Under the pieces are notes generated by a model that ran no database searches, was not told the DNA's origin, and saw only the letters and a program-made list of their open reading frames with translations. A stretch of 64,000 nt of DNA from Desulfomonile tiedjei (lineage in GTDB: Bacteria; Desulfobacterota; Desulfomonilia; Desulfomonilales; Desulfomonilaceae): positions 21,880 to 85,879 of the forward strand of contig JACRDG010000099.1 in assembly GCA_016218715.1 (NCBI GenBank). The letters run 5' to 3'. Both the position numbers and the translations under genes were made by a program. Positions 1 through 8,598 of this stretch are shown here, in pieces. The number at the start of each line of letters is the position of its first letter. Position 1 is the stretch's first letter.

Positions 1-2
1 GT

Positions 3-200
3 GCCGCGATTGAAGAGAAAGGCTGGAAAGTGGAACTGGGCGAAATCACGATGATTCCCCAGAACACTATCAAGCTCGAAGGCAAGAAAGCAGAACAGAT
101 GCTCAAGATGATGGATGCTCTCGACGACAATGATGATCTTCAGACCGTCTATGCTAACTTCGATATCTCGGAAGAGGAGATGATGAAAGCCTCCGCGTAA
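3..200 (+). CDS. C-terminal part of YebC/PmpR (TACO1) family protein, truncated by window edge
   Basis: In-frame translation [65 protein letters not shown] matches the YebC C-terminus; lies directly upstream of ruvC as is common. Confidence 0.85.
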   Translation, partial: AAIEEKGWKVELGEITMIPQNTIKLEGKKAEQMLKMMDALDDNDDLQTVYANFDISEEEMMKASA

Positions 201-240
201 CCGCGAGCAGCTCCATCAAACCCGAACGGATGCTTTACTA

Positions 241-726
241 ATGCTGATTGTAGGAGTCGACCCCGGAAGCAACGCCACCGGCTTTGGAATCATAAGAAAA
301 GAAGGCACTCGCTCCGTGCATGTTGCCAGCGGAGTGATCCGTGCTTCCACTGCAGACAGTCATCCAAAGAGGCTGCACCGGATCTATCGCAAGCTGGACG
401 AGGTCCTGCAGCGCCACCAGCCCCAGGTGATGGTGGTGGAATCGCTCTTTCACGGCAACAACAGCCAGAGTCTTATGAAACTCAGTCAGGTGCGCGGCGT
501 GGTGTTGCTCGCCGGCGAAATGCACGGGCTGGATATCTTCGAATATGCTCCGATGGAGATCAAGGCGGGACTGACGGGCTACGGGAGGGCGGAAAAGGAC
601 CAAATGGTCTTCATGGTCGGCCGAATTCTCTGCCTGCCCGATCTGAAATCCCCTGACGAGGCTGACGCACTGGCCATGGCGCTCTATCATTCCCATCGCT
701 GTTTGCCCGAGAGGTGCGCTCTGTGA
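241..726 (+). CDS. ruvC: Crossover junction endodeoxyribonuclease RuvC
   Basis: MLIVGVDPGSNATGFGII N-terminus; followed by ruvA. Confidence 0.95.
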   Translation: MLIVGVDPGSNATGFGIIRKEGTRSVHVASGVIRASTADSHPKRLHRIYRKLDEVLQRHQPQVMVVESLFHGNNSQSLMKLSQVRGVVLLAGEMHGLDIFEYAPMEIKAGLTGYGRAEKDQMVFMVGRILCLPDLKSPDEADALAMALYHSHRCLPERCAL

Positions 727-1319
727 TTGCCTCACTGCGCGGTAAGGTCATTTTCCGAGGGATCAACCGACTGGTTCTAGAAGCCCAAGGGGTGGGGTAC
801 GACGTTGCGGTGACGCTGACCACCGCGGAATCATTGCCTCCTGACGGAGAGGTCTTCCTGCACGTCCACACCGCCATGAGAGAAAACGCCCTGGAACTGT
901 ACGGATTCATGACGCCGGAAGAGAAGGCGCTCTTTGAATTATTGATCACCGTGGCAGGCGTGGGACCCAGAACTTCTCTGATGGTGCTCTCCAGCATCTC
1001 CCCGGATGGTTTTCGGCAGGCGGTGCTGGATCGAGACATCCGACAATTGACAGCTATACCGGGAATCGGCAAGAAATCCGCGGAGCGCATTATTCTGGAA
1101 CTTCGCGAGAAGATCGAAAAGCTCTCGATGAAAGACGGCTATTCCCTGACCAAGGCCGCTGGCCCTTCACTTCATCAGGACCTGATTTCGTCACTCATCA
1201 ACCTGGGTTACACGCCGCGCTCGGCGGAGGCGGCCGCGAGGCAGGTCCTCGGAGCCGGCGGCCCTGACGTCACCCTTTCCGAAGCCGTGCGCATGGCGCT
1301 AAAGGATCTGGCAAAATAG
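723..1319 (+). CDS. ruvA: Holliday junction branch migration protein RuvA
   Basis: GTG start (GTGA overlap with ruvC stop); VIASLRGKVIFRG..., GVGPRTSLMVLS, IPGIGKKSAERIILELR motifs. Confidence 0.95.
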   Translation: MIASLRGKVIFRGINRLVLEAQGVGYDVAVTLTTAESLPPDGEVFLHVHTAMRENALELYGFMTPEEKALFELLITVAGVGPRTSLMVLSSISPDGFRQAVLDRDIRQLTAIPGIGKKSAERIILELREKIEKLSMKDGYSLTKAAGPSLHQDLISSLINLGYTPRSAEAAARQVLGAGGPDVTLSEAVRMALKDLAK

Positions 1320-1443
1320 TCTTCTGATGCCTATTCGCCGAGAGAGAGGTAACGTTGGGAAACCATCTTGACGGCGATTCTGACGACAATACCCTTCCAA
1401 AGCCGGACTCTCTCGAATCCATTTTTTTGAAGGAGGTCGTAAC

Positions 1444-2784
1444 ATGAGGTTTGTCATCATCGGAGGCGACGCAGCGGGGATGAGCGCCGCATCTCGGGCC
1501 AAGCGCAATGACCCGGATTTGGAAGTGGTGGTGTTGGAACGATCCAAGGATGTGTCGTATTCCGCATGTGGCATGCCGTACAATATTGCAGATCCGGGCC
1601 GTGACATGGACGATCTTGTCGTTCGTCATGCGGAGGTTTTCAGGGACAAACAAGGGATTGACATGCGTCTGGGGCATACGGCCGAACGGATCGACCGGGG
1701 GAATAAGAAAGTCGTGGGACGGCTGGCTGAGGGCGGAAGCTTCGATCTCCCGTACGACAGGTTGCTCATAGCCACCGGAGCCAACCCGGTGGTGCCGGAT
1801 GTTCCTGGTAAAGACCTCGACGGAGTGCTCGTCCTCAAATCGCTCGCAGATGGACGCAAGCTGAAGAATTACCTCGCGAACCATCACGTCAGCAACGCGT
1901 TGATCGTCGGAATGGGCTACATAGGGATGGAAATGGCCGAAGCCTTCCACGAACGCAAAGTAGCGGTGGAGATGTGCGACATCCTACCCAGGCCTCTCCC
2001 CTGGATGCCGGAGGAAATGGCCGAGGCAGTCCGCCGGGAACTCGAAGACAAGGGCGTTCAACTCCACTTCGGCGCGCGGGTGACGAGCATCGAACCGCAA
2101 GGCGACCGCAAGGTCGTACGGATGGGTGACCGCGAGGCGGTGGTCGACGTGGTGCTCATGGCTGTCGGGGTCGCTCCGGCATCGGGGCTGGCAGCGGACG
2201 CGGGGCTGGCCCTCGGACCGTCCAAATCGATCGCGGTGGACCGATCGCTCCGCACGACGGACCCGGACATATTTGCCGCGGGCGATTGCGCCGATGCGTT
2301 TCATGTCGTGACGGACCAGAGGGTCTGGATTCCCCTGGCGCTCAGAGCAAACCGGGCCGGTTGGGCCGTCGGAGACAACGTAACGGGAAAGAGCGTCGAA
2401 CTGGACGGCGTTGCCGGAAGTGCGGTCTTCAAGGTCCTCGATCTCGAGGTGGCTCGCTCGGGTTTGAGTGAAGCGGAAGCCACGGATGCGGGATTCGAAC
2501 CCGTCTCCACGACGATCCGCTCCCGATCGAGGGCGCACGGTCACCCGGGAAATCAGACGATTTACGTGCACCTTGTGGCGGACAAAAGAAATGGTAAACT
2601 GCTTGGAGGGAGCATGGTCGGCAAGGAAGGCGCGGCCCATAGAATTGATGCTGTTGCCGTGGCTCTGCACGCCGGCATGACAGTGCGGGAGTTCTTCCAG
2701 TGCGATTTGGCGTACGCACCGCCGTTCTCGCCGGTATGGGACCCGCTGCTCACCGGAGCAAACCAGCTCCTGAAACGACTGTGA
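1444..2784 (+). CDS. FAD-dependent pyridine nucleotide-disulfide oxidoreductase, CoA-disulfide reductase/NADH oxidase-like
   Basis: FVIIGGDAAGMSAASRAKR FAD motif, SYSACGMPY active-site Cys context, second dinucleotide motif ALIVGMGYIGMEMAEA, FAAGDCAD. Confidence 0.85.
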   Translation: MRFVIIGGDAAGMSAASRAKRNDPDLEVVVLERSKDVSYSACGMPYNIADPGRDMDDLVVRHAEVFRDKQGIDMRLGHTAERIDRGNKKVVGRLAEGGSFDLPYDRLLIATGANPVVPDVPGKDLDGVLVLKSLADGRKLKNYLANHHVSNALIVGMGYIGMEMAEAFHERKVAVEMCDILPRPLPWMPEEMAEAVRRELEDKGVQLHFGARVTSIEPQGDRKVVRMGDREAVVDVVLMAVGVAPASGLAADAGLALGPSKSIAVDRSLRTTDPDIFAAGDCADAFHVVTDQRVWIPLALRANRAGWAVGDNVTGKSVELDGVAGSAVFKVLDLEVARSGLSEAEATDAGFEPVSTTIRSRSRAHGHPGNQTIYVHLVADKRNGKLLGGSMVGKEGAAHRIDAVAVALHAGMTVREFFQCDLAYAPPFSPVWDPLLTGANQLLKRL

Positions 2785-2907
2785 AGACTGATTGCCGACA
2801 GGCAACCGTTTGCCGCGACAAACCCGATCCGCAGGAGATGAGGCGAGGGAGGGCTTGCCGGGAAAATCTGTTCCAGCCGGCCCGAACACCCGGCAGGTGT
2901 GCGAGAA

Positions 2908-3705
2908 ATGGCTGACCCACATAGGGAACGCAAGTCTTCGCGAGACCGGCGCTACCGGGTCGTCTCTCCTTTTTTCGGGCTGTTGCCATTGGACTTTCTC
3001 GTGACCGGAGAAGAGCATCCGTGTCCGTACCTCCCCTCCCTTCAGGCCAGAGAAGAACTCTTCGCGGCCGCGGATCTCCACGCGGAGCTGTACCACGACC
3101 TCATGGACCTTGGCTTCCGCAGGGCAGGAACGATTTTCTATCGGCCCGTTTGCCGTAGCTGCGCGGAATGTCGGCCGCTCAGAGTCCCAGTCTCGGAATT
3201 CAGGCCGACCAAATCCCAGCGGCGTGTCCTCGCGAAAAACCAGGATACGGAAGTCGTTGTGAGGGCTCCCCGGTTCACGCAGGAGAAATTCAGAATCTAC
3301 TCCGACTATCTGAGGACACACCACGGTAGCGCGGAAGCGACGACACCGGAGGAGTTCCAGCGCTCGTTGTACACATCGCCGGTGGCTACGTTGGAGTTCG
3401 AGTATCGCATCCGAGGGCGCCTCGTGGCCGCGTCGATCGCGGACGTGTCGTCGAGGTCGCTCTCCAGTGTGTACGTGTATTACGACGTCGGTGTCGATTC
3501 CAGGAGCATGGGAACGTTTTCCGCAATGAGAGAGATCCTCTTCTGCGCGGAGCACGGCATTCCTTTCTACTATCTCGGGTTCCACGTGGCCGACTGTCCG
3601 GCCATGAGCTATAAAGCACGCTTCAGACCCAATGAAATCCTCTCGCCGGATCTCAACTGGATTCGGCAGTCGCTCCCCGCTCGCCCTCCGGCAGTCTCCG
3701 CTTGA
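2908..3705 (+). CDS. bpt: Aspartate/glutamate leucyltransferase (arginyltransferase family, N-degron pathway)
   Basis: CPYLPSLQAREELF, LMDLGFRRAGTIFYRPVCRSCAECRPLRVPV, YYLGFHVADCPAMSYKARFRPNEIL typical of Bpt/ATE. Confidence 0.88.
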   Translation: MADPHRERKSSRDRRYRVVSPFFGLLPLDFLVTGEEHPCPYLPSLQAREELFAAADLHAELYHDLMDLGFRRAGTIFYRPVCRSCAECRPLRVPVSEFRPTKSQRRVLAKNQDTEVVVRAPRFTQEKFRIYSDYLRTHHGSAEATTPEEFQRSLYTSPVATLEFEYRIRGRLVAASIADVSSRSLSSVYVYYDVGVDSRSMGTFSAMREILFCAEHGIPFYYLGFHVADCPAMSYKARFRPNEILSPDLNWIRQSLPARPPAVSA

Positions 3706-3834
3706 TATCACTTTACTCGCCGAAACCTATGAAGGACCGGGATTGACGCAGACCGGCGGAGGACTTATATTTGTTTTCGAGACAAGTGATCCAGTGCAGA
3801 GTTGTCGCACGTGGAGAGGGAAAGGCTGATAGCC

Positions 3835-5628
3835 ATGCAAGAAGATGATACCACCAAGGCCACCAATCTCCCGGATCCCAAAGAGATCGAGAGAGAGATA
3901 AACGAGTTCCTGGCCAACAAGTACGGAAACAGGATCAGGGTCATGGGAACCCAGATCGGCCCGTGGCCCGGAACCGAGGAATCAGGAACGGGTGAGACGG
4001 TTCTCGGCGACCGGACTACGTCGTCGATCCGCTTCGCTATGAAGCCTGCGGAATTGCACGAGTATCTGGACCGTTTCGTCATTCGCCAGGATTCAGCCAA
4101 GGAGATTCTCGCCACCAAGATATGTACCCATTTCAATCGCATTCGCCACTACCAGCAGAAGGGTGAGCCAGATGAGCGCGAAGGGATCGGAAGGATCAAG
4201 AGCAACATCATCCTCATCGGCCCTACCGGAGTCGGCAAGACGTATTTGATCAAACTGATCGCCAAGAAGATCGGCGTCCCCTTTGTCAAGGGAGATGCGA
4301 CGAAATTCAGTGAGACCGGATACGTGGGTGGCGATGTGGAAGATCTGGTCCGAGATCTGGTGCAAGCTGCTGACGGAGACATAGATCAAGCGAAGTACGG
4401 AATCATTTACATCGACGAAATCGATAAGATCGCGTCATCCGGAAACATCATCGGCCTCGATGTCTCCCGCACGGGAGTCCAGCGGAACCTCCTCAAACCC
4501 ATGGAGGAAACCGAGGTAGATTTGAAGGTGGCTCACGATCCGGTTTCCCTGATGGAGGCTGCTGCCCACTTCCAGAAAACCGGGAAGAGATTGAAACGAA
4601 CTATCAATACCCGTGACATACTCTTTATCGTTTCGGGTGCGTTCGACGGACTCGACGAAATCATATCCAAGAGGATTTCCCGGAAAGGGCTCGGGTTCGA
4701 GGCCGTCCTGAAACAAAAGGAATATCGCAGTGATGTGCTTCGGGAGGTGAAGTCCGAGGATCTGATCGAGTTCGGGTTCGAATCCGAATTCGTCGGCCGC
4801 CTGCCGGTCATTGCAGTACTTGATGATCTTGACGTTGACGACCTGTACAAGATCTTGAAAAACGAGTACTCTTCCGTGGTGACCGCCAAGAAACAGGACT
4901 TCAAATCGTACGGCATAGACATTCGCTTTACCAACGAGGCGCTCAGGAGGATCGCCGAACAGGCCAGCCTCGAAAAGACCGGGGCACGTGCGCTGGTGAG
5001 CTGTATGGAGCGGCTTCTCGTCAGCTTCGAGCGGGTGCTCCCATCCTCGGAAGTGAACCGATTCACCGTCACTGATGAACTGGTGGAGAACCCGAGAGGT
5101 TATCTCCAGGAAATGCTTGCAGATGAAAACCATCCGGCCCGCGGCTCGATCTTTGACGCTGTCGACACCGCCGAGAGGGTGGAGCGGTTGGCGGAACTCG
5201 ATGCACGGTGCGGCGAGTTCCGGAAGCACTACGGAGACGTCCTCTGCGGAGCCGCGCTCGAAGCCGTCGTCGATGCCGCTATCAAGGAAGGGGTCTCCTC
5301 GGAGACCATGTACCAGAAATACCTCAAGCTTCAGAACGAGGTGCACGCTTTTGAGGAAGAGTTCTTCCGCCTTTACGGCTTGAAGATCCGATTCTCAATG
5401 GACGCCCTCCACGAGTTGGTCCGGTTGGTGCTCACCGGCTCCGAAGAGGCGCTCATTGTGTGCAGAAAGATCTTTCAGAACTACCACCATGGGCTGAAAC
5501 TCGTCATGGAACGCTCGGGCGACAAGGAATTTACCATTCCGAAAGAGGCCGTCAAGAATCCCGAACGATTCCTGAACGACATGATTCAGAAGACGTACAG
5601 CCACCCTGACGCAGAAGCCGCGAGCTGA
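3835..5628 (+). CDS. ClpX-like AAA+ ATPase lacking the zinc-binding domain, with duplicated C-terminal small domain
   Basis: Walker A GPTGVGKT, pore loop GYVGGDVE, Walker B IIYIDEIDK, ClpX-like EFVGRLPV, LGF tripeptide where ClpX has IGF; no N-terminal Cys4 motif; ATG at 3835. Confidence 0.85.
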   Translation: MQEDDTTKATNLPDPKEIEREINEFLANKYGNRIRVMGTQIGPWPGTEESGTGETVLGDRTTSSIRFAMKPAELHEYLDRFVIRQDSAKEILATKICTHFNRIRHYQQKGEPDEREGIGRIKSNIILIGPTGVGKTYLIKLIAKKIGVPFVKGDATKFSETGYVGGDVEDLVRDLVQAADGDIDQAKYGIIYIDEIDKIASSGNIIGLDVSRTGVQRNLLKPMEETEVDLKVAHDPVSLMEAAAHFQKTGKRLKRTINTRDILFIVSGAFDGLDEIISKRISRKGLGFEAVLKQKEYRSDVLREVKSEDLIEFGFESEFVGRLPVIAVLDDLDVDDLYKILKNEYSSVVTAKKQDFKSYGIDIRFTNEALRRIAEQASLEKTGARALVSCMERLLVSFERVLPSSEVNRFTVTDELVENPRGYLQEMLADENHPARGSIFDAVDTAERVERLAELDARCGEFRKHYGDVLCGAALEAVVDAAIKEGVSSETMYQKYLKLQNEVHAFEEEFFRLYGLKIRFSMDALHELVRLVLTGSEEALIVCRKIFQNYHHGLKLVMERSGDKEFTIPKEAVKNPERFLNDMIQKTYSHPDAEAAS

Positions 5629-5673
5629 TCCCAGCCAACCGACTTCTGCCCCTGACCCTCGCCTGACATCAAC

Positions 5674-5713
5674 GGCTCCTCTTCTCTCTCCCGAAGGAGA
5701 GGGAAGGGGAGCC
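5674..5713. terminator. Hairpin downstream of ClpX-like gene
   Basis: GGCTCCTCTTCTCTCTCC-CGAA-GGAGAGGGAAGGGGAGCC, arms of about 18 bp with a few mismatches/wobbles. Confidence 0.55.
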
Positions 5714-5814
5714 TGCCATTGTCACCTGCATACATGATTGCGCTGGCAAACGAGGAATCCCGATGCCCTCAGGTTACACCCTGGGCCAGAGGGAGAGAAA
5801 GATCGCGGGCAAGA

Positions 5815-5895
5815 TGCCGCCGTAGCGGAGGAGACCAGCCAGGAGAAGCCCTTGGTAGGCTCCTCGAATATTACCGGTTATAAAGCGAATGGTAT
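5815..5895. repeat. Dispersed intergenic repeat family R, copy 1
   Basis: GTAGCGGAGGAGACC...CCTTGG...ATTAC..GTT..AAAGCGAAT.GGTAT shared with 57925-58006. Confidence 0.6.
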
Positions 5896-5978
5896 GGGTG
5901 AGATATCGTATTCCCAACAAAAAGAGGCCCGTCTCTCGCGACGGACCCCTTCACATCTTCAAGTCTGAATCAGATCGC

Positions 5979-7394
5979 CTATGGCTCGCCTATGCTGCTC
6001 CTGCCTCTCCCCTGGTCCATGAGTGCTCGCGGAGACGGACCAACGTTGCCCGGAGAAGAGAAGATCTCTTTCAGCGTATTCCAGAATCCTCCGCCACTCT
6101 CTCCTTCTTGTTGCTGAGGCTGTTGGACCTGGAGCGGTGTCGACTGGCCCGGCTGGGTCTGTTGCGGAATGATGAGAGGCGGCCGCTGCTGACCCTGTTG
6201 CTGCGGGTATGCGCCTTGAGGCTGCATGTACGGCTGCTGTGCCTGACCGGCGGGCTGGGGGTACTGCTGCGGCTGGCCGGGGCCCTGGACCGGATATCCG
6301 CCACCCTGGCCGCTTTCCCGCGATACGCCCAAAAGTTCATAGTAGCGTGCCTGAGCGTCCTTGAGTCTTTCGTAGGCCTCGGCTGTGGCCTTCTGCTGGT
6401 ATTCCTTCTGAAGCTCCTGCTGCCGGGCCTCCTGTTCCATCATCTTCTGCTGGGCTCCCGTCATTGCTTGCTGGGCCTGTTGTAGCTCCTGGAGAGCGGC
6501 TTGCTGTTGCGCTGCGAGGCCTGCTGCTCTCTGCCGGGCCACTGCGCGTTCGTACGCCTTCTCTTGCGCCTGGCGTACTTCAGGATCCTGGCTGTAAGCC
6601 GGCTGGCCCTGAGCAGCCTGAGCCGCCTGGGGAGCTTGGCCGTAACCCTGCGGATAGTTCGCGTACTGACCTGCCGGATAAGCTCCAGCTTGCTGCTGTT
6701 GCGGGTAAGCCTGCGGCTGATACCCAGGTTGCTGATACCCCTGAGGGCTGGGCTGCTGGTAAGCCTGCGGCTGCTGGTAAGCTTGCGGCTGCTGGTAAGC
6801 CTGGGGCTGCTGATAAGCTTGCTGCTGCTGGTAATCCGCGGCTTTTTGCTTTGCGCTCAATCGCCGTTTCTTCTTGGGCGTGGGCTGCTGGGGCTGTTCC
6901 ATCTGTTGCGGAACTCCGCCCTGTGCATAACCGGCAGGAGCCTGGGGCTGCTGATACTGTTGCTGATACTGTTGTGGGGAAGCTTGCTGATATTGCTGTT
7001 GATAGGGCTGCTGATACGGTTGCTGATACCCCTGGGGCGCCTGTTGAGCCCCGTAATCGTACATGCTCCCGGCCTGAGTCGCCGCGGCTTCGGGAGAGGT
7101 GGCAGCGCTGGAGCCCGAGGCCGGATAATAGCTCGTGACCGGGGCTGATCCGGGGTAGTTCCCGGTTATGGAGTAGTAACCGCCTTCCCGCTGAAGATTG
7201 TCGAGGTAGTTGTGCCAATACGGATAGTACACGGGCGGCTGACTTGGATCGAAGCTACCGGAGGGGGTTTGCATGAAGGTGGAAGAGTCGCCCCCGTAAT
7301 ATCCTGGCCCGCCCGCTCCCTGGCCCAGGGCAGGCACGACCGAGAGCAGCAGGCTCAAGATAGCGCCCGTAAGGAGCATCCATTTTTTTCCCAT
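5979..7394 (-). CDS. Secreted Gln/Tyr/Pro-rich low-complexity protein (YQQP repeats)
   Basis: Signal peptide MGKKWMLLTGAILSLLLSVVPALGQ; RBS AAAGGAG; repeats AYQQPQAYQQPQAYQQP and QYQQQYQQP. Confidence 0.8.
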   Translation of the reverse strand: MGKKWMLLTGAILSLLLSVVPALGQGAGGPGYYGGDSSTFMQTPSGSFDPSQPPVYYPYWHNYLDNLQREGGYYSITGNYPGSAPVTSYYPASGSSAATSPEAAATQAGSMYDYGAQQAPQGYQQPYQQPYQQQYQQASPQQYQQQYQQPQAPAGYAQGGVPQQMEQPQQPTPKKKRRLSAKQKAADYQQQQAYQQPQAYQQPQAYQQPQAYQQPSPQGYQQPGYQPQAYPQQQQAGAYPAGQYANYPQGYGQAPQAAQAAQGQPAYSQDPEVRQAQEKAYERAVARQRAAGLAAQQQAALQELQQAQQAMTGAQQKMMEQEARQQELQKEYQQKATAEAYERLKDAQARYYELLGVSRESGQGGGYPVQGPGQPQQYPQPAGQAQQPYMQPQGAYPQQQGQQRPPLIIPQQTQPGQSTPLQVQQPQQQEGESGGGFWNTLKEIFSSPGNVGPSPRALMDQGRGRSSIGEP

Positions 7395-7513
7395 CACTAT
7401 TCTCCTTTCGGCGAATGCAGTCCGGTAGGGGTTCCGAAGCCATGCAATCCCGAGGCAATCACCTTTGAACAAACCCGCGAAATCACGCGAACCAACCAGA
7501 GTAACACAGGTAT

Positions 7514-7542
7514 ATTATACCTTCTTTGGCCAAAAAAGCAAA
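7514..7542 (-). promoter_or_regulatory. Putative sigma70-type promoter for the YQQP protein
   Basis: Minus strand: TTTGCT-17 nt-TATAAT upstream of the 7394 start; the -10 sits in palindrome GGTATAATATACC. Confidence 0.4.
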
Positions 7543-7624
7543 GCCCAAAAAGCCGGTTCCAGCCGAAATTATACAATGTCAGATACATACGAAAGGCTCA
7601 ACCGTTGGAGGCGAGCATAGCCGG

Positions 7625-7885
7625 CTACTTCACTATTTTCAGACGGGTTTTCGATTTCTTCGGTGGCTCGGGAGGCCTGGAGCCCTTCACCTTTTCGTTG
7701 AATATCTTATTTTTCACACGTACGGAATTGATCATGAAATACACCACGGTCGCCCGTTCCCAGTCGCGAGTGGGAGAGAACTCTGACACCTTCTTCAAGT
7801 ATTTCTCCTGCAACTGTACCAGCGAAGCCTCATCCAGATCGAGGACGCGATCGGCCAGCCCCAGTAGTACTTCCTCAATTCCCAC
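7625..7885 (-). CDS. Conserved-looking hypothetical protein (86 aa)
   Basis: Uninterrupted ORF with plausible composition, no competing ORF; function unknown. Confidence 0.55.
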   Translation of the reverse strand: MGIEEVLLGLADRVLDLDEASLVQLQEKYLKKVSEFSPTRDWERATVVYFMINSVRVKNKIFNEKVKGSRPPEPPKKSKTRLKIVK

Positions 7886-8070
7886 TGTACCCTCGCAACG
7901 CTATTTCCACTCAGCTTAGGGCTTTTGCTTTCCCAGGTCAAGGGTCGAATGCTGCCCGGGCTCATTCGCCGGCGACTGGCGCGAGATTACCTTGAAAAGA
8001 AGCCATGACGGAGAGCCTTAACTCCCGCGGAGCGTTGGTGTAAAGGAGACGGATCGTCCCCAGGCTCACT

Positions 8071-8595
8071 TCAGCAAGCCGCAGAGGACTTGGCCGCTTT
8101 CACCCCAGCGTCCATTGCCCGCAGATTCATGGTTCGGACCTGTTCTCGCGGATCGCCCGCGAGCCTGGACCGGAGTTCTTCCACGGAGATGGGAAAACCT
8201 CCCACCATCGTGGCGAAGGCGAGGAGAACCACGTTCTCCAATTGCGTACGGCCCAAATCACGGGCGAGGCCGGCTGCATCGCAACGGAACACACGCGGCT
8301 CCGCCGGCAACGGCGAATTCTCCACGAGAATGCCGTCCGGTGTCAAGTAATGGGCGTTGTTTGGGGTCTCGGCCGATTCCAGCGAAACGAGAAAACCCGC
8401 CTGGCCCGGTCTTACCAGGGGCGAATAAAAGGGGCCGATTCTCACGTGACTATTGATCGAACCGCCGCGGACCGCCATTCCGTGAGTTTCCGAGGTAATG
8501 ACGCGGAGCCCTTTGCTCGTGGCTATCTCGCCGATGAGTTTGGTCAGGAACACGATTCCCTGGCCGCCTCTGCCGCACAAAATCAGTTCCACCAT
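8071..8595 (-). CDS. iorB: Indolepyruvate ferredoxin oxidoreductase beta subunit (2-oxoacid:acceptor oxidoreductase gamma domain)
   Basis: LILCGRGGQGIVFLTKLIGEIA, ETHGMAVRGGSINSHVRIG; adjacent to iorA. Confidence 0.88.
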   Translation of the reverse strand: MVELILCGRGGQGIVFLTKLIGEIATSKGLRVITSETHGMAVRGGSINSHVRIGPFYSPLVRPGQAGFLVSLESAETPNNAHYLTPDGILVENSPLPAEPRVFRCDAAGLARDLGRTQLENVVLLAFATMVGGFPISVEELRSRLAGDPREQVRTMNLRAMDAGVKAAKSSAAC

Positions 8596-8598
8596 GGA

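Noticed and set aside
2485-2515. T-loop-like GGGTTCGAATCCC on the minus strand, possible tRNA
   Set aside because: Lies inside the well-supported CoA-disulfide-reductase-like CDS and has no acceptor, D or anticodon arms around it.
1984-3711. 575-aa minus-strand ORF
   Set aside because: Antisense to two clearly homologous plus-strand genes; composition typical of a shadow ORF in GC-rich coding DNA. The same applies to 18958-20217 (+), 60868-62016 (-) and 62841-63974 (-).
6690-7040. Short tandem DNA repeats resembling a CRISPR or minisatellite
   Set aside because: They are codon-level repeats encoding YQQP/AYQQPQ in a continuous ORF; no spacer-repeat structure. The same is true of the GGCGGCGGGCA-type repeats at 41400-41730 (CPPPMCGP codons).
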